A stretch of DNA of 64,000 nt from CAZBME01 sp964645835 (GTDB lineage Bacteria > Desulfobacterota > Syntrophia > Syntrophales > UBA8958). The notes under the pieces are model-generated. The model did no database searches. It was given only the letters and a program-made list of their open reading frames with translations, and was not told the DNA's origin. The DNA lies in contig CAZYDG010000085.1 of assembly GCA_964645835.1 (NCBI GenBank), forward strand, positions 1-64,000, written 5' to 3'. Position 1 is the first letter of the stretch, and each line of letters begins with the position of its first letter. The translations under genes were made by a program, and so were the position numbers. Below are positions 43,109-52,239 of this stretch, one piece after another.

Positions 43109-46100
43109 ATGCTAGAACGTAAATGGTTTTTTGTGAAAATTTTGTTGCTCGCTATGACGGTACTATCGTTTGGAATTGATCATAGCTGGGCCGCGCCGGT
43201 TCTAAACCCGGCCGTCAATCTGAACATGCCCAACTATACATACAGCCCACCCTTGAGGAAGTTCGTTGATTCTCTGCCGGGTCTCGGTGTAGCCAACAAT
43301 CTTAATCAGCAGATCCCCATTGCAACACCGGACAAGTTGACATATCCCGGGTCTGATTATTATGAGATTTCATTGGTTGAGTACCACGAAACGATGCATT
43401 CCGACCTTGCTACGCTTAACCCCACCGGTACCAAGTTGCGAGGGTATGTACAGACCAATATGGGCACAAATGGTGCAGGAACTGCCAACAATGTGGCGCC
43501 GGCGACCGTCCACTACCTGGGTCCGTTGATCCTGGCGACGAAGAACCGGCCGGTACGGATCAAATTCACCAATGCCCTGCCGGCAACTTCGGCCGGCGGC
43601 AACCTCTTTCTTCCCGTAGATACGACGATCATGGGCGCAGGCATGGGCCCACTTACTACTGCTGGTGCATCGTGCGACCCGACCATGCAATCCTGTGCCA
43701 AGTATACCCAGAACCGGGCGACCATCCACCTCCATGGCGGCCTGCCGCCCTGGATCAGTGATGGAACTGCCCACCAGTGGATCACGCCCGCCTCGGAAGT
43801 GGGGCATACGCCCTATCTCAAAGGGGCCAGCCAGCAGAACGTGCCCGATATGACGGTCCCTCCTGCTGGTTCAGCTACATTTTATTGGCCGAACCAGCAA
43901 AGTGGCCGGCTAATGTTCTACCACGATCATGCAATTGGCATCACACGACTCAATGTGTATGCGGGTGAAGCCGCGGGTTACCTGCTGGTCGATCCGGCGG
44001 AGGAAAACGCCCTTGCCGCCGCGGGCGTACCCGGAACAATCGGCACGACTCCCGATCTGGCGCATGTCGTTCCCCTGGTCATCCAGGATAAGACCTTCGT
44101 GCCCGCCCCTGGCACACTTGCTGCCACAGATCCTCTTTGGGACACGGCAAATTGGGGTGGACAGGGCAGCCTATGGTTTCCCCACGTCTACATGCCGAAC
44201 CAGGATCCAACCAATCTCACCGGAGCCAATCCCCTTGGCCGCTGGGACTACGGTCCCTGGTTCTGGCCGATCTATACTGTGAAATCGCCTTATCCGCCCA
44301 CCGTATCCCATGTGCCCGAGGCCTTCATGGACACACCTCTGGTTAACGGCACGGCTTATCCCTACTATAGTGTGCAGCCCGCCAAATACAGACTTCGGAT
44401 TCTCAACGCCGCCAATGACCGGATGCTCAACCTCCAGTTGTACCAGGCTGATCCGGCTGGTTACGCAGTCGATGCACTCGGCCATTCCACCGCTCCGGGC
44501 TCAGGGTTCGGCACCGAGGTCAAGATGATTCCTGCAACCCCACGGCAGGCATGCGGCACGTCCGGGGCGCCCGCGCAGCCGGCATGTGTCTGCACCGCGT
44601 CTGTCACGACCAACTGCTTTCCTGCGTCCTGGACGGCAGAAACGCCCGGTATGACGCCTGACATCCTGGACAGCAGACCATCGGGAATTCCGGACCCAAC
44701 GCTCCGGGGACCGGCCATGATCCAGATCGGCGCCGAAGGCGGCCTCCTGCCCAAGCCGGCCCTCCTGCTCAACACCCCTGTGGGTTTTGAGCAGAACAAG
44801 CGAAATATCGTTGTCCTGAATGTCGTGGAGAAGACTCTGTTCCTGGCTCCGGCGGAGCGTGCCGACGTAATTGTTGATTTCAGCAAGTTCGCGGGCAAGA
44901 CCGTGATCCTCTATAACGATGCGCCGGCCCCGGTCCCGGCCGGCGATCCCCGGAATGACTTCTATACGGGCAATCCCGATCTTTCCGCAACAGCGAGCGC
45001 AGATAATCAGGGTGGCGCGCCCTCCACTGTCGCAGGCTATGGCCCCAATACCCGGACTATATTACAGTTCCGGGTGGCTGCAGGCGCTAATTCAACCGCG
45101 CCGGTCGATGACTACGATCCGACTCTTCTTGCCAACCTGAATACAACCCTGCCGGCGATGTTCAAGACCTTCCAGGATATGCCAATTGTTCCGGAATCGG
45201 TCTACAATGCCGTCGGGTATGCAGGAGGACAGACCACGGATACCTATGCGCGGATCAACGATCTCACCTTGACCTTCACACCTTATGGCTCGATTATGCC
45301 CCTGATTACGACGAACATGAAGAACAAGACCATTCAGGAACTCTTTGACGACTATGGCCGGATGAACGCTACTCTGGGTGTGGAACTGCCCTTCACCAAT
45401 AGTGGTATCCAGACCACTCTGCCCCTGGGGTTCATAGATCCCGTCACGGAGACCCTCTATCCGGACAAGACGCAGTTCTGGAAGATCACGCACAACGGCG
45501 TAGATACTCACGGCATCCACTTTCATCTGGTCAACGTGCAGGTTGTAAATCGGGTCGGCTGGGACGGTGCCATCCGGCCACCGGATGCCAATGAACTGGG
45601 ATGGAAGGAAACGGTACGGATGAATCCGCTCGAAGACATCATTGTTGCCATGCGTGCCAAAGTGCCCACGTTCCCGTTCAATGTTCCCGAAAGCATACGG
45701 ACCGCGAATCCGGCCATGCCCGAGGGTTCCACCTTCTCCAGTTTTGACCCGATAACAGGCGGGCCAATTACGGTCGTAAATGCGAAGACAAATTACGGGC
45801 ATGAATTTACATGGCACTGCCATATCCTGGGGCATGAAGAGAACGACATGATGCGGCCCCTGGTATTGAATACGGACAGCCTGCTCTATATGACCGGTCC
45901 AAGCACTGGTATCTGGCAGTGGGAACTGGGTACATGGACGCAGATCAATGCCGCAACTCCGCAAAACATGGTGGCTTCCGCAGGGGTCCTGTATGGGGAC
46001 TTCGGGACCGATGGCGTCTGGAAATGGGACCTGGGCGAATGGGTCAAGATTAATACCGGCAATCCCACCAGCATGCTGGCTTCGGGAGGGGAGCTGTACG

Positions 46101-46720
46101 CAACTTACGGAGGGACTCTCTGGCTTTGGAACGGCAGCAACTGGGGACAGATAAACACATCAATCCCCTCTCAAATGGTGGCATCGGGGACGAACCTCTA
46201 TGCATCCTATACGGGCCAGGGCCTCTGGAAATGGGATGGGGCCGCCTGGACGAAAATCAACCCGGGCGTTCCCCAGGATATGGTTATCTCGGGAGACAAT
46301 CTGTATACAGACTACGGGTCGGCCGGTCTGTGGCGATGGAACGGCACTGCCTGGAATCAGATAAACTCTGCCAATCCGACCAGGATGTTGGCGGTGGGCT
46401 CTCTGTTGTATGCAGATTACAATAATGCCCTCTGGAAATGGGATGGAACGACATGGACGAAGATCAACACGACGACGGCTACAACAATGGTCGGGTCCGG
46501 AGTCATGCTGTATGCCACTTTCAGCAGCGGCGGGCTATGGCAATATGACGGCAGCGCCAACACCTGGACGAAGATCAATTCAGCTGCACCCCAGCAGATG
46601 GTAGCTATTGGCTCCACTCTGTATACGGACTTCGGGTCATCCGGACTCTGGAAGTGGCATGCCAATGCCTGGACCCAGCTTTCACCGACTGACGCGACAC
46701 TCATTGTGGCTGGGTTCTAG
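43109..46720 (+). CDS. Large exported multicopper oxidase fused to eight propeller-like repeats
   Basis: The 1203-residue protein has a signal peptide (core about 5-20, cut near SWA-AP). The copper sites are complete: 'TIHLHGG' near 205, 'FYHDHAIG' near 270, 'THGIHFHLVN' near 800 and 'WHCHILGHEEND' near 901, giving type 1, 2 and 3 ligands. The oxidase part is about 915 residues, roughly twice a CotA-type laccase, because of inserted loops. From about residue 925 to the end there are eight repeats of about 35 residues, 'LY..YG..GLWKWDG..WTKIN...P..MV.SG', which should form a beta-propeller resembling tectonin domains. Likely substrates are metal ions or phenolics; not decidable. TTG 43085 is an alternative start. 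A perfect terminator follows. Confidence 0.88.
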   Translation: MLERKWFFVKILLLAMTVLSFGIDHSWAAPVLNPAVNLNMPNYTYSPPLRKFVDSLPGLGVANNLNQQIPIATPDKLTYPGSDYYEISLVEYHETMHSDLATLNPTGTKLRGYVQTNMGTNGAGTANNVAPATVHYLGPLILATKNRPVRIKFTNALPATSAGGNLFLPVDTTIMGAGMGPLTTAGASCDPTMQSCAKYTQNRATIHLHGGLPPWISDGTAHQWITPASEVGHTPYLKGASQQNVPDMTVPPAGSATFYWPNQQSGRLMFYHDHAIGITRLNVYAGEAAGYLLVDPAEENALAAAGVPGTIGTTPDLAHVVPLVIQDKTFVPAPGTLAATDPLWDTANWGGQGSLWFPHVYMPNQDPTNLTGANPLGRWDYGPWFWPIYTVKSPYPPTVSHVPEAFMDTPLVNGTAYPYYSVQPAKYRLRILNAANDRMLNLQLYQADPAGYAVDALGHSTAPGSGFGTEVKMIPATPRQACGTSGAPAQPACVCTASVTTNCFPASWTAETPGMTPDILDSRPSGIPDPTLRGPAMIQIGAEGGLLPKPALLLNTPVGFEQNKRNIVVLNVVEKTLFLAPAERADVIVDFSKFAGKTVILYNDAPAPVPAGDPRNDFYTGNPDLSATASADNQGGAPSTVAGYGPNTRTILQFRVAAGANSTAPVDDYDPTLLANLNTTLPAMFKTFQDMPIVPESVYNAVGYAGGQTTDTYARINDLTLTFTPYGSIMPLITTNMKNKTIQELFDDYGRMNATLGVELPFTNSGIQTTLPLGFIDPVTETLYPDKTQFWKITHNGVDTHGIHFHLVNVQVVNRVGWDGAIRPPDANELGWKETVRMNPLEDIIVAMRAKVPTFPFNVPESIRTANPAMPEGSTFSSFDPITGGPITVVNAKTNYGHEFTWHCHILGHEENDMMRPLVLNTDSLLYMTGPSTGIWQWELGTWTQINAATPQNMVASAGVLYGDFGTDGVWKWDLGEWVKINTGNPTSMLASGGELYATYGGTLWLWNGSNWGQINTSIPSQMVASGTNLYASYTGQGLWKWDGAAWTKINPGVPQDMVISGDNLYTDYGSAGLWRWNGTAWNQINSANPTRMLAVGSLLYADYNNALWKWDGTTWTKINTTTATTMVGSGVMLYATFSSGGLWQYDGSANTWTKINSAAPQQMVAIGSTLYTDFGSSGLWKWHANAWTQLSPTDATLIVAGF

Positions 46721-46733
46721 AATCCGTTTCCTT

Positions 46734-46776
46734 CACAGAAGAGGCGGTAACGTTACCGCCTCTTCTGTGATATTTT
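46734..46776 (+). terminator. Rho-independent terminator of the multicopper oxidase gene
   Basis: CACAGAAGAGGCGGTAA pairs perfectly over 17 bases with TTACCGCCTCTTCTGTG, with only CG between, and TATTTT follows. The inverted symmetry allows it to work on both strands. Confidence 0.9.
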
Positions 46777-46914
46777 CATCACACGTCATTGTCCTTAAAA
46801 AATTACACAATAGCCCTTTCCATTTGACTTCCCCGTCCCTATTTTCTATAATCTGCCGGTCTGGTTAATGATTTTACCTGAATAATCCCATTTGCCATCC
46901 AGGAGGTCCTATCC

Positions 46915-49215
46915 TTGAAATCGTATATCCCGGAAATCGGTCGTGCCATGCCGCGGGCCGATGCCGCCGCGAAGGTCACAGGCGAGGAAAAATTCGCCGT
47001 TGACTATTATGGCGATGATCTGGCCTGGGCTGGTGTCAAACGGGCCGGTGTTCCCCACGGCAGGCTGGTAAAGGTTGAAACGGCCGCCGCCCTGGCCTTG
47101 CCCGGTGTCCTGGCAGTCCTGACAGGCGCCGATGTCCCCGGAACGAACCGTCAGGGTATAATCCATAAGGATCAACCCGTCCTGGTTACGGACAAGGTCT
47201 GCCAATGCGGCGACGCCGTCGCTCTTGTTGTCGCTGCCGACCGGGAAATCCTGAAAAAAGCGATTTCCCTCATTAAGGTTGATATCGACCCCCTTCCAGG
47301 GGTGTTCACCATCGACGACGCCCTTCGAGCCGATGCGCCCGTCCTGCATGACGATCACCCATCGGGAAATATACTCCTTGCGGCTACGATCCGGGCGGGA
47401 AAGGGCAAGGACGGTCTGGCCGATTGCCCGATTGTTATCGAAGAAACTTTTGAGGTTCCTGTTCAGGCCCATGCCTTTCTGGAGACGGAAAACGGCATCG
47501 CCTGGCAGGGAGAAGACGGGAAAATCACCCTCGTCGTTTCCTCTCAGGCGCCATTCCGCGATAAATGGGAGATCGGTCATGCTCTGGGCACGCCGATGGA
47601 CAAGCTCCGGATCATGGCACCCTATCTAGGCGGGGGGTTCGGAGGCAAAGACGGGGCGACTGTCCAGTGTTTTCTCGTTTTGGCAGCTTGTCATGCCAAA
47701 GGGCGGCGGGTCAAGATGTGGTGGGATCGGGAAGAAAGTTTTGTCGCAGGATACAAACGCCACGCGGCGCGGCTTCATTACCGCCTGGGCGCAAACGCCG
47801 ACGGAAGGCTCCAGGCACTCCATTGCCGCATCTTTTACGATACGGGGGCTTACGCCCATCTGGGCGGCGAGGTGATGGCCCTGGGCATGGAGCACGCGGG
47901 CGGCCCATACCGGATTCCCAATACCCTGATCGAAGGGTGGTGCCTTTATACAAATAACCCCATTGCCGGGGCAATGCGCGGTTTCGGTGTTATCCAGGTC
48001 AGCTTTGCCTTTGAACGGATGATGGATCTTCTGGCCCGGAAGCTGGCCATGGACCCCCTTGAATTGCGCATAAAGAATGCCCTGCGCCGTGGGGATAAAA
48101 ACTGCGCCGGTGTGACTATGACGCAATCGACGGGTATCGAGGCCTGCCTGGAACGTATGCGGCAGCACCCTCTCTGGCTTGACCGCGAGACGTACAAGGC
48201 CGCCGTGCCCGAACATAAGAAAAGAGGCGTCGGTGTGGCCGCTGTTTTCAATGCCATGGGATATGGTCGCGGCCTCCCGGATTCGGCGCTGGCCAAGGTG
48301 GAATTGACGCCCGAGGGACGCATCCTGGTCTACAACGGCGTATCTGATATGGGGCAGGGCAATGCGACGGCCTTTGTGCAGATCGCGGGTCAGATCCTCT
48401 GTCAGGAAAACACATCCATCGACCTTGTCCAGCCTGACACGGAGCGGACATTGCCTTCGGGATCGGCGTCGGCCGGACGAACGACATACACCTACGGCAA
48501 CGCTTTGATCAAGGCCTGCGAGGAACTGCGAAAGCGCCTTATCGGCCGGGCGGCCCTGCTGTTTCTTGCCGATACGCTGGACAGCCTGGAACTCTTGCCC
48601 GGTATGGTCCGGGACCTGAAGACGGGCAAGGAGGCTCCCCTGTCCCTGGTGGCGTCGCTGATGACTGACAACGACCGGGTATGCATCAGTCAGTTCCTTA
48701 TGCCCGTCGTGCGGGATGCCCTGGATACGGGCAAAGAATTCGTCATCGGCTTTCCCCATCTCCTTTATTCCTACGCCGCTCATGTGGCCTGCATCGAGGT
48801 GGATGAATTGACGGGGACCATTTCCGTGGATAAATACGCAGCCGCCACCGAAGGGGGCCGTGTCCTGAACCCGCAAACCTATGAACAACAGGTCCAGGGC
48901 GCTATTGCCCAGGGGATCGGTTATGCCCTGAGTGAAGAGGTGCAGACCGACCGGGGCGCCGTCATGAATCCCGATCTTGGAACTTACGTGATTCCCGGTT
49001 CCCTGGATATTCCCGATTTGACGCCCCTTATGGTCGAAACCTTTGAACCGTCGGGCCCTTACGGTCTGAAAGGCATTGGTGAGGTTGGCATAAACGGCCC
49101 CCTTCCAGCCATTGCGGGCGCCCTGGAAGACGCCTGTGGGATTCGACTGACCAAATCGCCACTGACGGCGGAACGGGTCTTGAATGCCCTGAGTCAAAAA
49201 GAAGGGATGAAGTGA
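46915..49215 (+). CDS. Molybdenum hydroxylase large (molybdopterin) subunit, xanthine dehydrogenase family
   Basis: The 766-residue subunit binds the molybdopterin cytosine dinucleotide cofactor and the substrate. Motifs are 'PYLGGGFGGKDG', 'AMRGFGVIQVSFAFE', 'VSDMGQGNATAFVQIAG' and 'GIGEVGINGPLPAIAGAL', whose Glu corresponds to the base that activates the Mo-bound hydroxyl. The start is TTG, supported by AGGAGGTCC eight bases upstream. Family enzymes hydroxylate purines, aromatic CoA thioesters or aldehydes. The FAD subunit lacks the extra iron-sulphur segment of 4-hydroxybenzoyl-CoA reductase, so a xanthine dehydrogenase-like substrate is more likely, but not proven. It overlaps the 2Fe-2S gene, and an XdhC-like maturation gene lies 5 kb upstream. 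Confidence 0.9.
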   Translation: MKSYIPEIGRAMPRADAAAKVTGEEKFAVDYYGDDLAWAGVKRAGVPHGRLVKVETAAALALPGVLAVLTGADVPGTNRQGIIHKDQPVLVTDKVCQCGDAVALVVAADREILKKAISLIKVDIDPLPGVFTIDDALRADAPVLHDDHPSGNILLAATIRAGKGKDGLADCPIVIEETFEVPVQAHAFLETENGIAWQGEDGKITLVVSSQAPFRDKWEIGHALGTPMDKLRIMAPYLGGGFGGKDGATVQCFLVLAACHAKGRRVKMWWDREESFVAGYKRHAARLHYRLGANADGRLQALHCRIFYDTGAYAHLGGEVMALGMEHAGGPYRIPNTLIEGWCLYTNNPIAGAMRGFGVIQVSFAFERMMDLLARKLAMDPLELRIKNALRRGDKNCAGVTMTQSTGIEACLERMRQHPLWLDRETYKAAVPEHKKRGVGVAAVFNAMGYGRGLPDSALAKVELTPEGRILVYNGVSDMGQGNATAFVQIAGQILCQENTSIDLVQPDTERTLPSGSASAGRTTYTYGNALIKACEELRKRLIGRAALLFLADTLDSLELLPGMVRDLKTGKEAPLSLVASLMTDNDRVCISQFLMPVVRDALDTGKEFVIGFPHLLYSYAAHVACIEVDELTGTISVDKYAAATEGGRVLNPQTYEQQVQGAIAQGIGYALSEEVQTDRGAVMNPDLGTYVIPGSLDIPDLTPLMVETFEPSGPYGLKGIGEVGINGPLPAIAGALEDACGIRLTKSPLTAERVLNALSQKEGMK

Positions 49216-49694
49216 TGAATATCGAATTCAGCCTTAACGGAAACAAAATCGTCATGGATGTGCCGCCGGATCTCCGGGTCGTCGATATCCTCCGGGAAAA
49301 CCTTGGATGGACGGGAACGAAAGAAGGATGCGGTTCGGGTGAATGCGGGGCCTGTTCAATACTCGTGGACGGCGAGGTCCGCCTGTCTTGCCTGATGCTG
49401 GCTGCCCAGCTGGCGGATCGGGAGGTGACGACCATCGAGGGATTAGGAACCGGGGATAATCGTTATCCCCTGCAGGAGGCCTTTATCGAACATGGAGCCG
49501 TTCAATGCGGCTTTTGTACCCCCGGCATGATCCTTTCGGCATCGGCCCTGTTGAAAGAAAACACATCGCCGACGCGAGAGGACATTCGGCAAGCAATCAG
49601 CGGGAATCTCTGCCGCTGTACGGGATATCACAAAATCGTCGATGCCGTCGAGGCAGCGGCACGGGCCATGGCTGCCGGAGGGAAGAAGCGATGA
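49215..49694 (+). CDS. Molybdenum hydroxylase 2Fe-2S subunit
   Basis: The 159-residue subunit carries two [2Fe-2S] clusters and passes electrons from the molybdenum site to FAD. The plant-ferredoxin-type cluster ligands lie in 'GCGSGECGACSILVDG' plus 'SCLML', and the second cluster in 'QCGFCTPGMILSA' and 'NLCRCTGYHKIVDA'. Length is typical of CoxS/HcrC-type subunits. The ATG at 49215 overlaps the stop of the large subunit in TGATG, and its own stop overlaps the FAD subunit start in ATGA, so all three subunits are translationally coupled. Confidence 0.95.
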   Translation: MNIEFSLNGNKIVMDVPPDLRVVDILRENLGWTGTKEGCGSGECGACSILVDGEVRLSCLMLAAQLADREVTTIEGLGTGDNRYPLQEAFIEHGAVQCGFCTPGMILSASALLKENTSPTREDIRQAISGNLCRCTGYHKIVDAVEAAARAMAAGGKKR

Positions 49695-50539
49695 GTCGGG
49701 TCCTTTTGCCGTCCAGTCTGAATGAGATGTGGGATCTTCTCCATCGTGAACCGGAGGCACTAATCTTTGCCGGTGGAACGGACCTGCTGGTCAAGAGACG
49801 GGAGGGTATAATCGATGGGACTGTTCTGATCGGCCTCGAACGGATCAGTGAGATCCGTGGCGTCCGGGACGAAGGCGGCCAAATCTGGATCGGCGCTGGA
49901 TCGACTCATACCCGGCTCCTTAATGAACCGCTGGTGCAGCATCACCTGCCCGTCCTGATCCAGGCCTTGCGGACCCTGGGTTCTCCCCCGATCCGCAACA
50001 TGGGCACCATCGGCGGGAATATTTGTACGGCCTCCCCGGCGGGTGACACCCTACCTCCCCTTTACGTCCTCGATACCAGTGTGGTCCTGCAATCTGCTGA
50101 TAACGTCCGCGAGGTACCCATTGGAACCTTTATCACCGGTCCCGGTAAGACGGGCCTGAATAAGGGGGAGATTTTGACGGGCGTCCGTGTGAAGAAGCCT
50201 TTGGGCTATACGCTCCATCATTATGAAAAGGTCGGCCAGAGGCGGGCCTTGGCCTGCTGCGTGGCTGGTATGGCCGCTTTGATAAAGGTTTCGCCGTCGG
50301 GCATCATCGAGGCGGCAAAGTTGGCCTGGGGTAGTGTCGCTCCGACAGTTGCCGTATTTCCCGATGTCGAGGCGTCCCTTATCGGCCGCCCCCTTTCTCC
50401 CACTGTGCTGGAGGAGGCGGCGGTCGTTGTTCGTAAGGCTGTAACCCCAATCGACGATGTCCGGGCAAGCGCCGATTACCGCCGCCTCGTGGCGGGCAAC
50501 CTCCTGTTGCGTTTGAGTGCCGTGAATCCTTCATCGTGA
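49691..50539 (+). CDS. Molybdenum hydroxylase FAD-binding subunit
   Basis: The 282-residue subunit binds FAD and hands electrons to NAD or another acceptor. FAD-binding signatures are 'IFAGGTDLLVKRREG' and 'RNMGTIGGNICTASPAGDT', with the C-terminal CO-dehydrogenase flavoprotein domain after about residue 175 ('YHHYEKVGQRRALACCVAGMAA'-like segment). Length is that of CoxM-type subunits and leaves no room for the additional [4Fe-4S] loop of HcrB. The frame is open from 49505, but the start at 49691, four bases inside the 2Fe-2S gene, is the expected one. It closes the operon, and a palindromic repeat follows. Confidence 0.92.
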   Translation: MSRVLLPSSLNEMWDLLHREPEALIFAGGTDLLVKRREGIIDGTVLIGLERISEIRGVRDEGGQIWIGAGSTHTRLLNEPLVQHHLPVLIQALRTLGSPPIRNMGTIGGNICTASPAGDTLPPLYVLDTSVVLQSADNVREVPIGTFITGPGKTGLNKGEILTGVRVKKPLGYTLHHYEKVGQRRALACCVAGMAALIKVSPSGIIEAAKLAWGSVAPTVAVFPDVEASLIGRPLSPTVLEEAAVVVRKAVTPIDDVRASADYRRLVAGNLLLRLSAVNPSS

Positions 50540-50575
50540 GACTGTATCGTAATTAGGCTTTCTCCAATCGATTCG

Positions 50576-50657
50576 ACTGTAGCGCAGGACTTCAGTCCTG
50601 CTTCTTAACTCATTTATCTAAACCGCAGACCTAAAGGTCTGGACTACAGCAAGTCGG
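50576..50657. repeat. Paired palindromes flanked by CTGTAG/CTACAG
   Basis: Two small perfect palindromic hairpins, GCAGGACT/AGTCCTGC at about 50585-50602 and CAGACC/GGTCTG at about 50625-50640, are enclosed by CTGTAG and CTACAG. The motif TGTAGCGCAGG resembles a widespread dispersed intergenic repeat. It sits between two converging genes and could act as a terminator for either. Confidence 0.6.
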
Positions 50658-50688
50658 AGTTAGCAAATATTTGAATTACGACATAGTC

Positions 50689-52239
50689 TCAGGCTGGCAG
50701 GGGGTGCGGCACATGGGATATTTCTCCTGCCGATTTCTTGAATTTCAATGCAAAGGGGTCTTGCCGGAAGAAGTCCAGGGCGGCCTCGTAGATTCGCTGC
50801 TGATATTCGACAGGGCAAAAGACGTGGCCCCGCCATTTGTATTTTTGATAGAGTTCCGTCCAGTAATTGATGGGAAACAGTTCGCTTACCTTTCGCAGGC
50901 CGCTTGACGACGTCAGCACAAAGGTCCGATCCGTCTCGTTGAAAGATGGATCGGACGGTAGATCGAGCCATACATCCCGCACATCCAGTTTTCCGTCAAG
51001 ACCTGCAGCATGTATGATTTCACGGGCAATCTCCCGTTTTGCCTTATATGTTTCCATGCATCGCTGATTGAGTTTCTTTAATTGCAGGAATCCTTCCGTC
51101 CGGCAATCCTCTTCCACTGTATCGTTACTGATGGTCAGGGCCCGGACGAGAAACCGCCGGTACCGGATATCATGGACTTTTTTATGCAGATAGTCGTCGC
51201 TCTTTCTGTGGAGGGCCTCAGAAAAGAAGACCTCGTCCGTCATCCAAAGATGGTCCGTGGCCCGGTTAAGATTTAGTTTGCGGCCGGCGACGGTAAAGTT
51301 TACGTCATCCGGCCGCGCCTGGGCCTCTTCGATGACCGCTTGGAACATCTTTTCCGCCGCCCGGACCTTTGGGTGTTGGTAAACGATGGAAAAAAGATTC
51401 ATTTTACTGAACAGGACCTGTTCGAGAGGAGCAATGCTGGCATGATGGAGGGTAAGCGCATGTTCTCCCGAATCCGTTTTCGACACCATGCACGACGACC
51501 AGAGGCGGTCCAGGTCGAGGCCGATAGGGATGCCGCTGTAATGGGAGTCGCGGAAGATATAGTCGAGCTTGTCTGCATCGAAGGGACCGTTGATGACTTG
51601 TGTTTCGTAGAGATGGGTCTTGTCGTTTTGAACCGGTATTCCCACAATCATATCGGCAGCTTTGTCCAGGTCCAATGAAATTCCGTAATGGGCTTCAATG
51701 TCGGCCATATACTGCCTGACGACGCCGGACTTCAGGATCAGCGCGCTTAGAGCCTCGTGGGGATGGCATTTGGGCATCTCACCCGACTGGAAAAAGTCTT
51801 CCATGTCGGTGCACGATTCATAGAGGTCCTCGCTTATATGGCTGAAGCAGGAATGGCCGCAATCATGGAAAAGGGCAGCGATCCGAATGTTTCGTATGGT
51901 TTCGGGAGTGAATTTCTCATCCCTGGGGGCGTATTGCTTGTTGACGGCATCGATCAGCTTCTGTGCCTGCTGGATGACGCCCATAGTGTGTTCAAAACGT
52001 GTATGGCTGCATCCGGGGAAAACGTACGACACGAGGGAGGTCTGATGTATCTGGCGCAGGCGCTGAATAAGAGGGAGGTCCAATAGGGCCACTTCCCATG
52101 GTTCGAGTCGTATGGTCCCCCAGAGGGGATCGTGGATGATCTTGGCTTTGGCGGGAAATCTCCCCCGGTAGCGTTCGTTTCCGACAAATTCCCGGACGAA
52201 TTCCTCAATTCCCGTTTTGAATTCTTTCTGCAACGACAC
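50689..52239 (-). CDS. HD-domain phosphohydrolase (dGTPase/SAMHD1-like)
   Basis: The product of about 516 residues belongs to the HD superfamily. It shows 'HTRFEHTMGVIQQAQ' with the first metal His, then 'ALFHDCGHSCFSHISEDLYE', holding the HD pair and further conserved His, and 'DADKLDYIFRDSHYSG' with the later Asp. This order is that of dNTP triphosphohydrolases of the SAMHD1/YpgQ-like branch. The substrate may be a deoxynucleotide or other phosphate ester. The start is uncertain: GTG 52254 is the longest, but GTG 52239 has AGGTGAAGG eight bases upstream. Either way it overlaps the end of the upstream oxidoreductase gene by 35-50 bases, so the pair should be co-expressed. Confidence 0.85.
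   Translation of the reverse strand: MSLQKEFKTGIEEFVREFVGNERYRGRFPAKAKIIHDPLWGTIRLEPWEVALLDLPLIQRLRQIHQTSLVSYVFPGCSHTRFEHTMGVIQQAQKLIDAVNKQYAPRDEKFTPETIRNIRIAALFHDCGHSCFSHISEDLYESCTDMEDFFQSGEMPKCHPHEALSALILKSGVVRQYMADIEAHYGISLDLDKAADMIVGIPVQNDKTHLYETQVINGPFDADKLDYIFRDSHYSGIPIGLDLDRLWSSCMVSKTDSGEHALTLHHASIAPLEQVLFSKMNLFSIVYQHPKVRAAEKMFQAVIEEAQARPDDVNFTVAGRKLNLNRATDHLWMTDEVFFSEALHRKSDDYLHKKVHDIRYRRFLVRALTISNDTVEEDCRTEGFLQLKKLNQRCMETYKAKREIAREIIHAAGLDGKLDVRDVWLDLPSDPSFNETDRTFVLTSSSGLRKVSELFPINYWTELYQKYKWRGHVFCPVEYQQRIYEAALDFFRQDPFALKFKKSAGEISHVPHPLPA

Noticed and set aside
47626..49197. A 523-residue open frame on the minus strand
   Set aside because: It is antisense to the molybdenum hydroxylase large subunit, which has clear family motifs.
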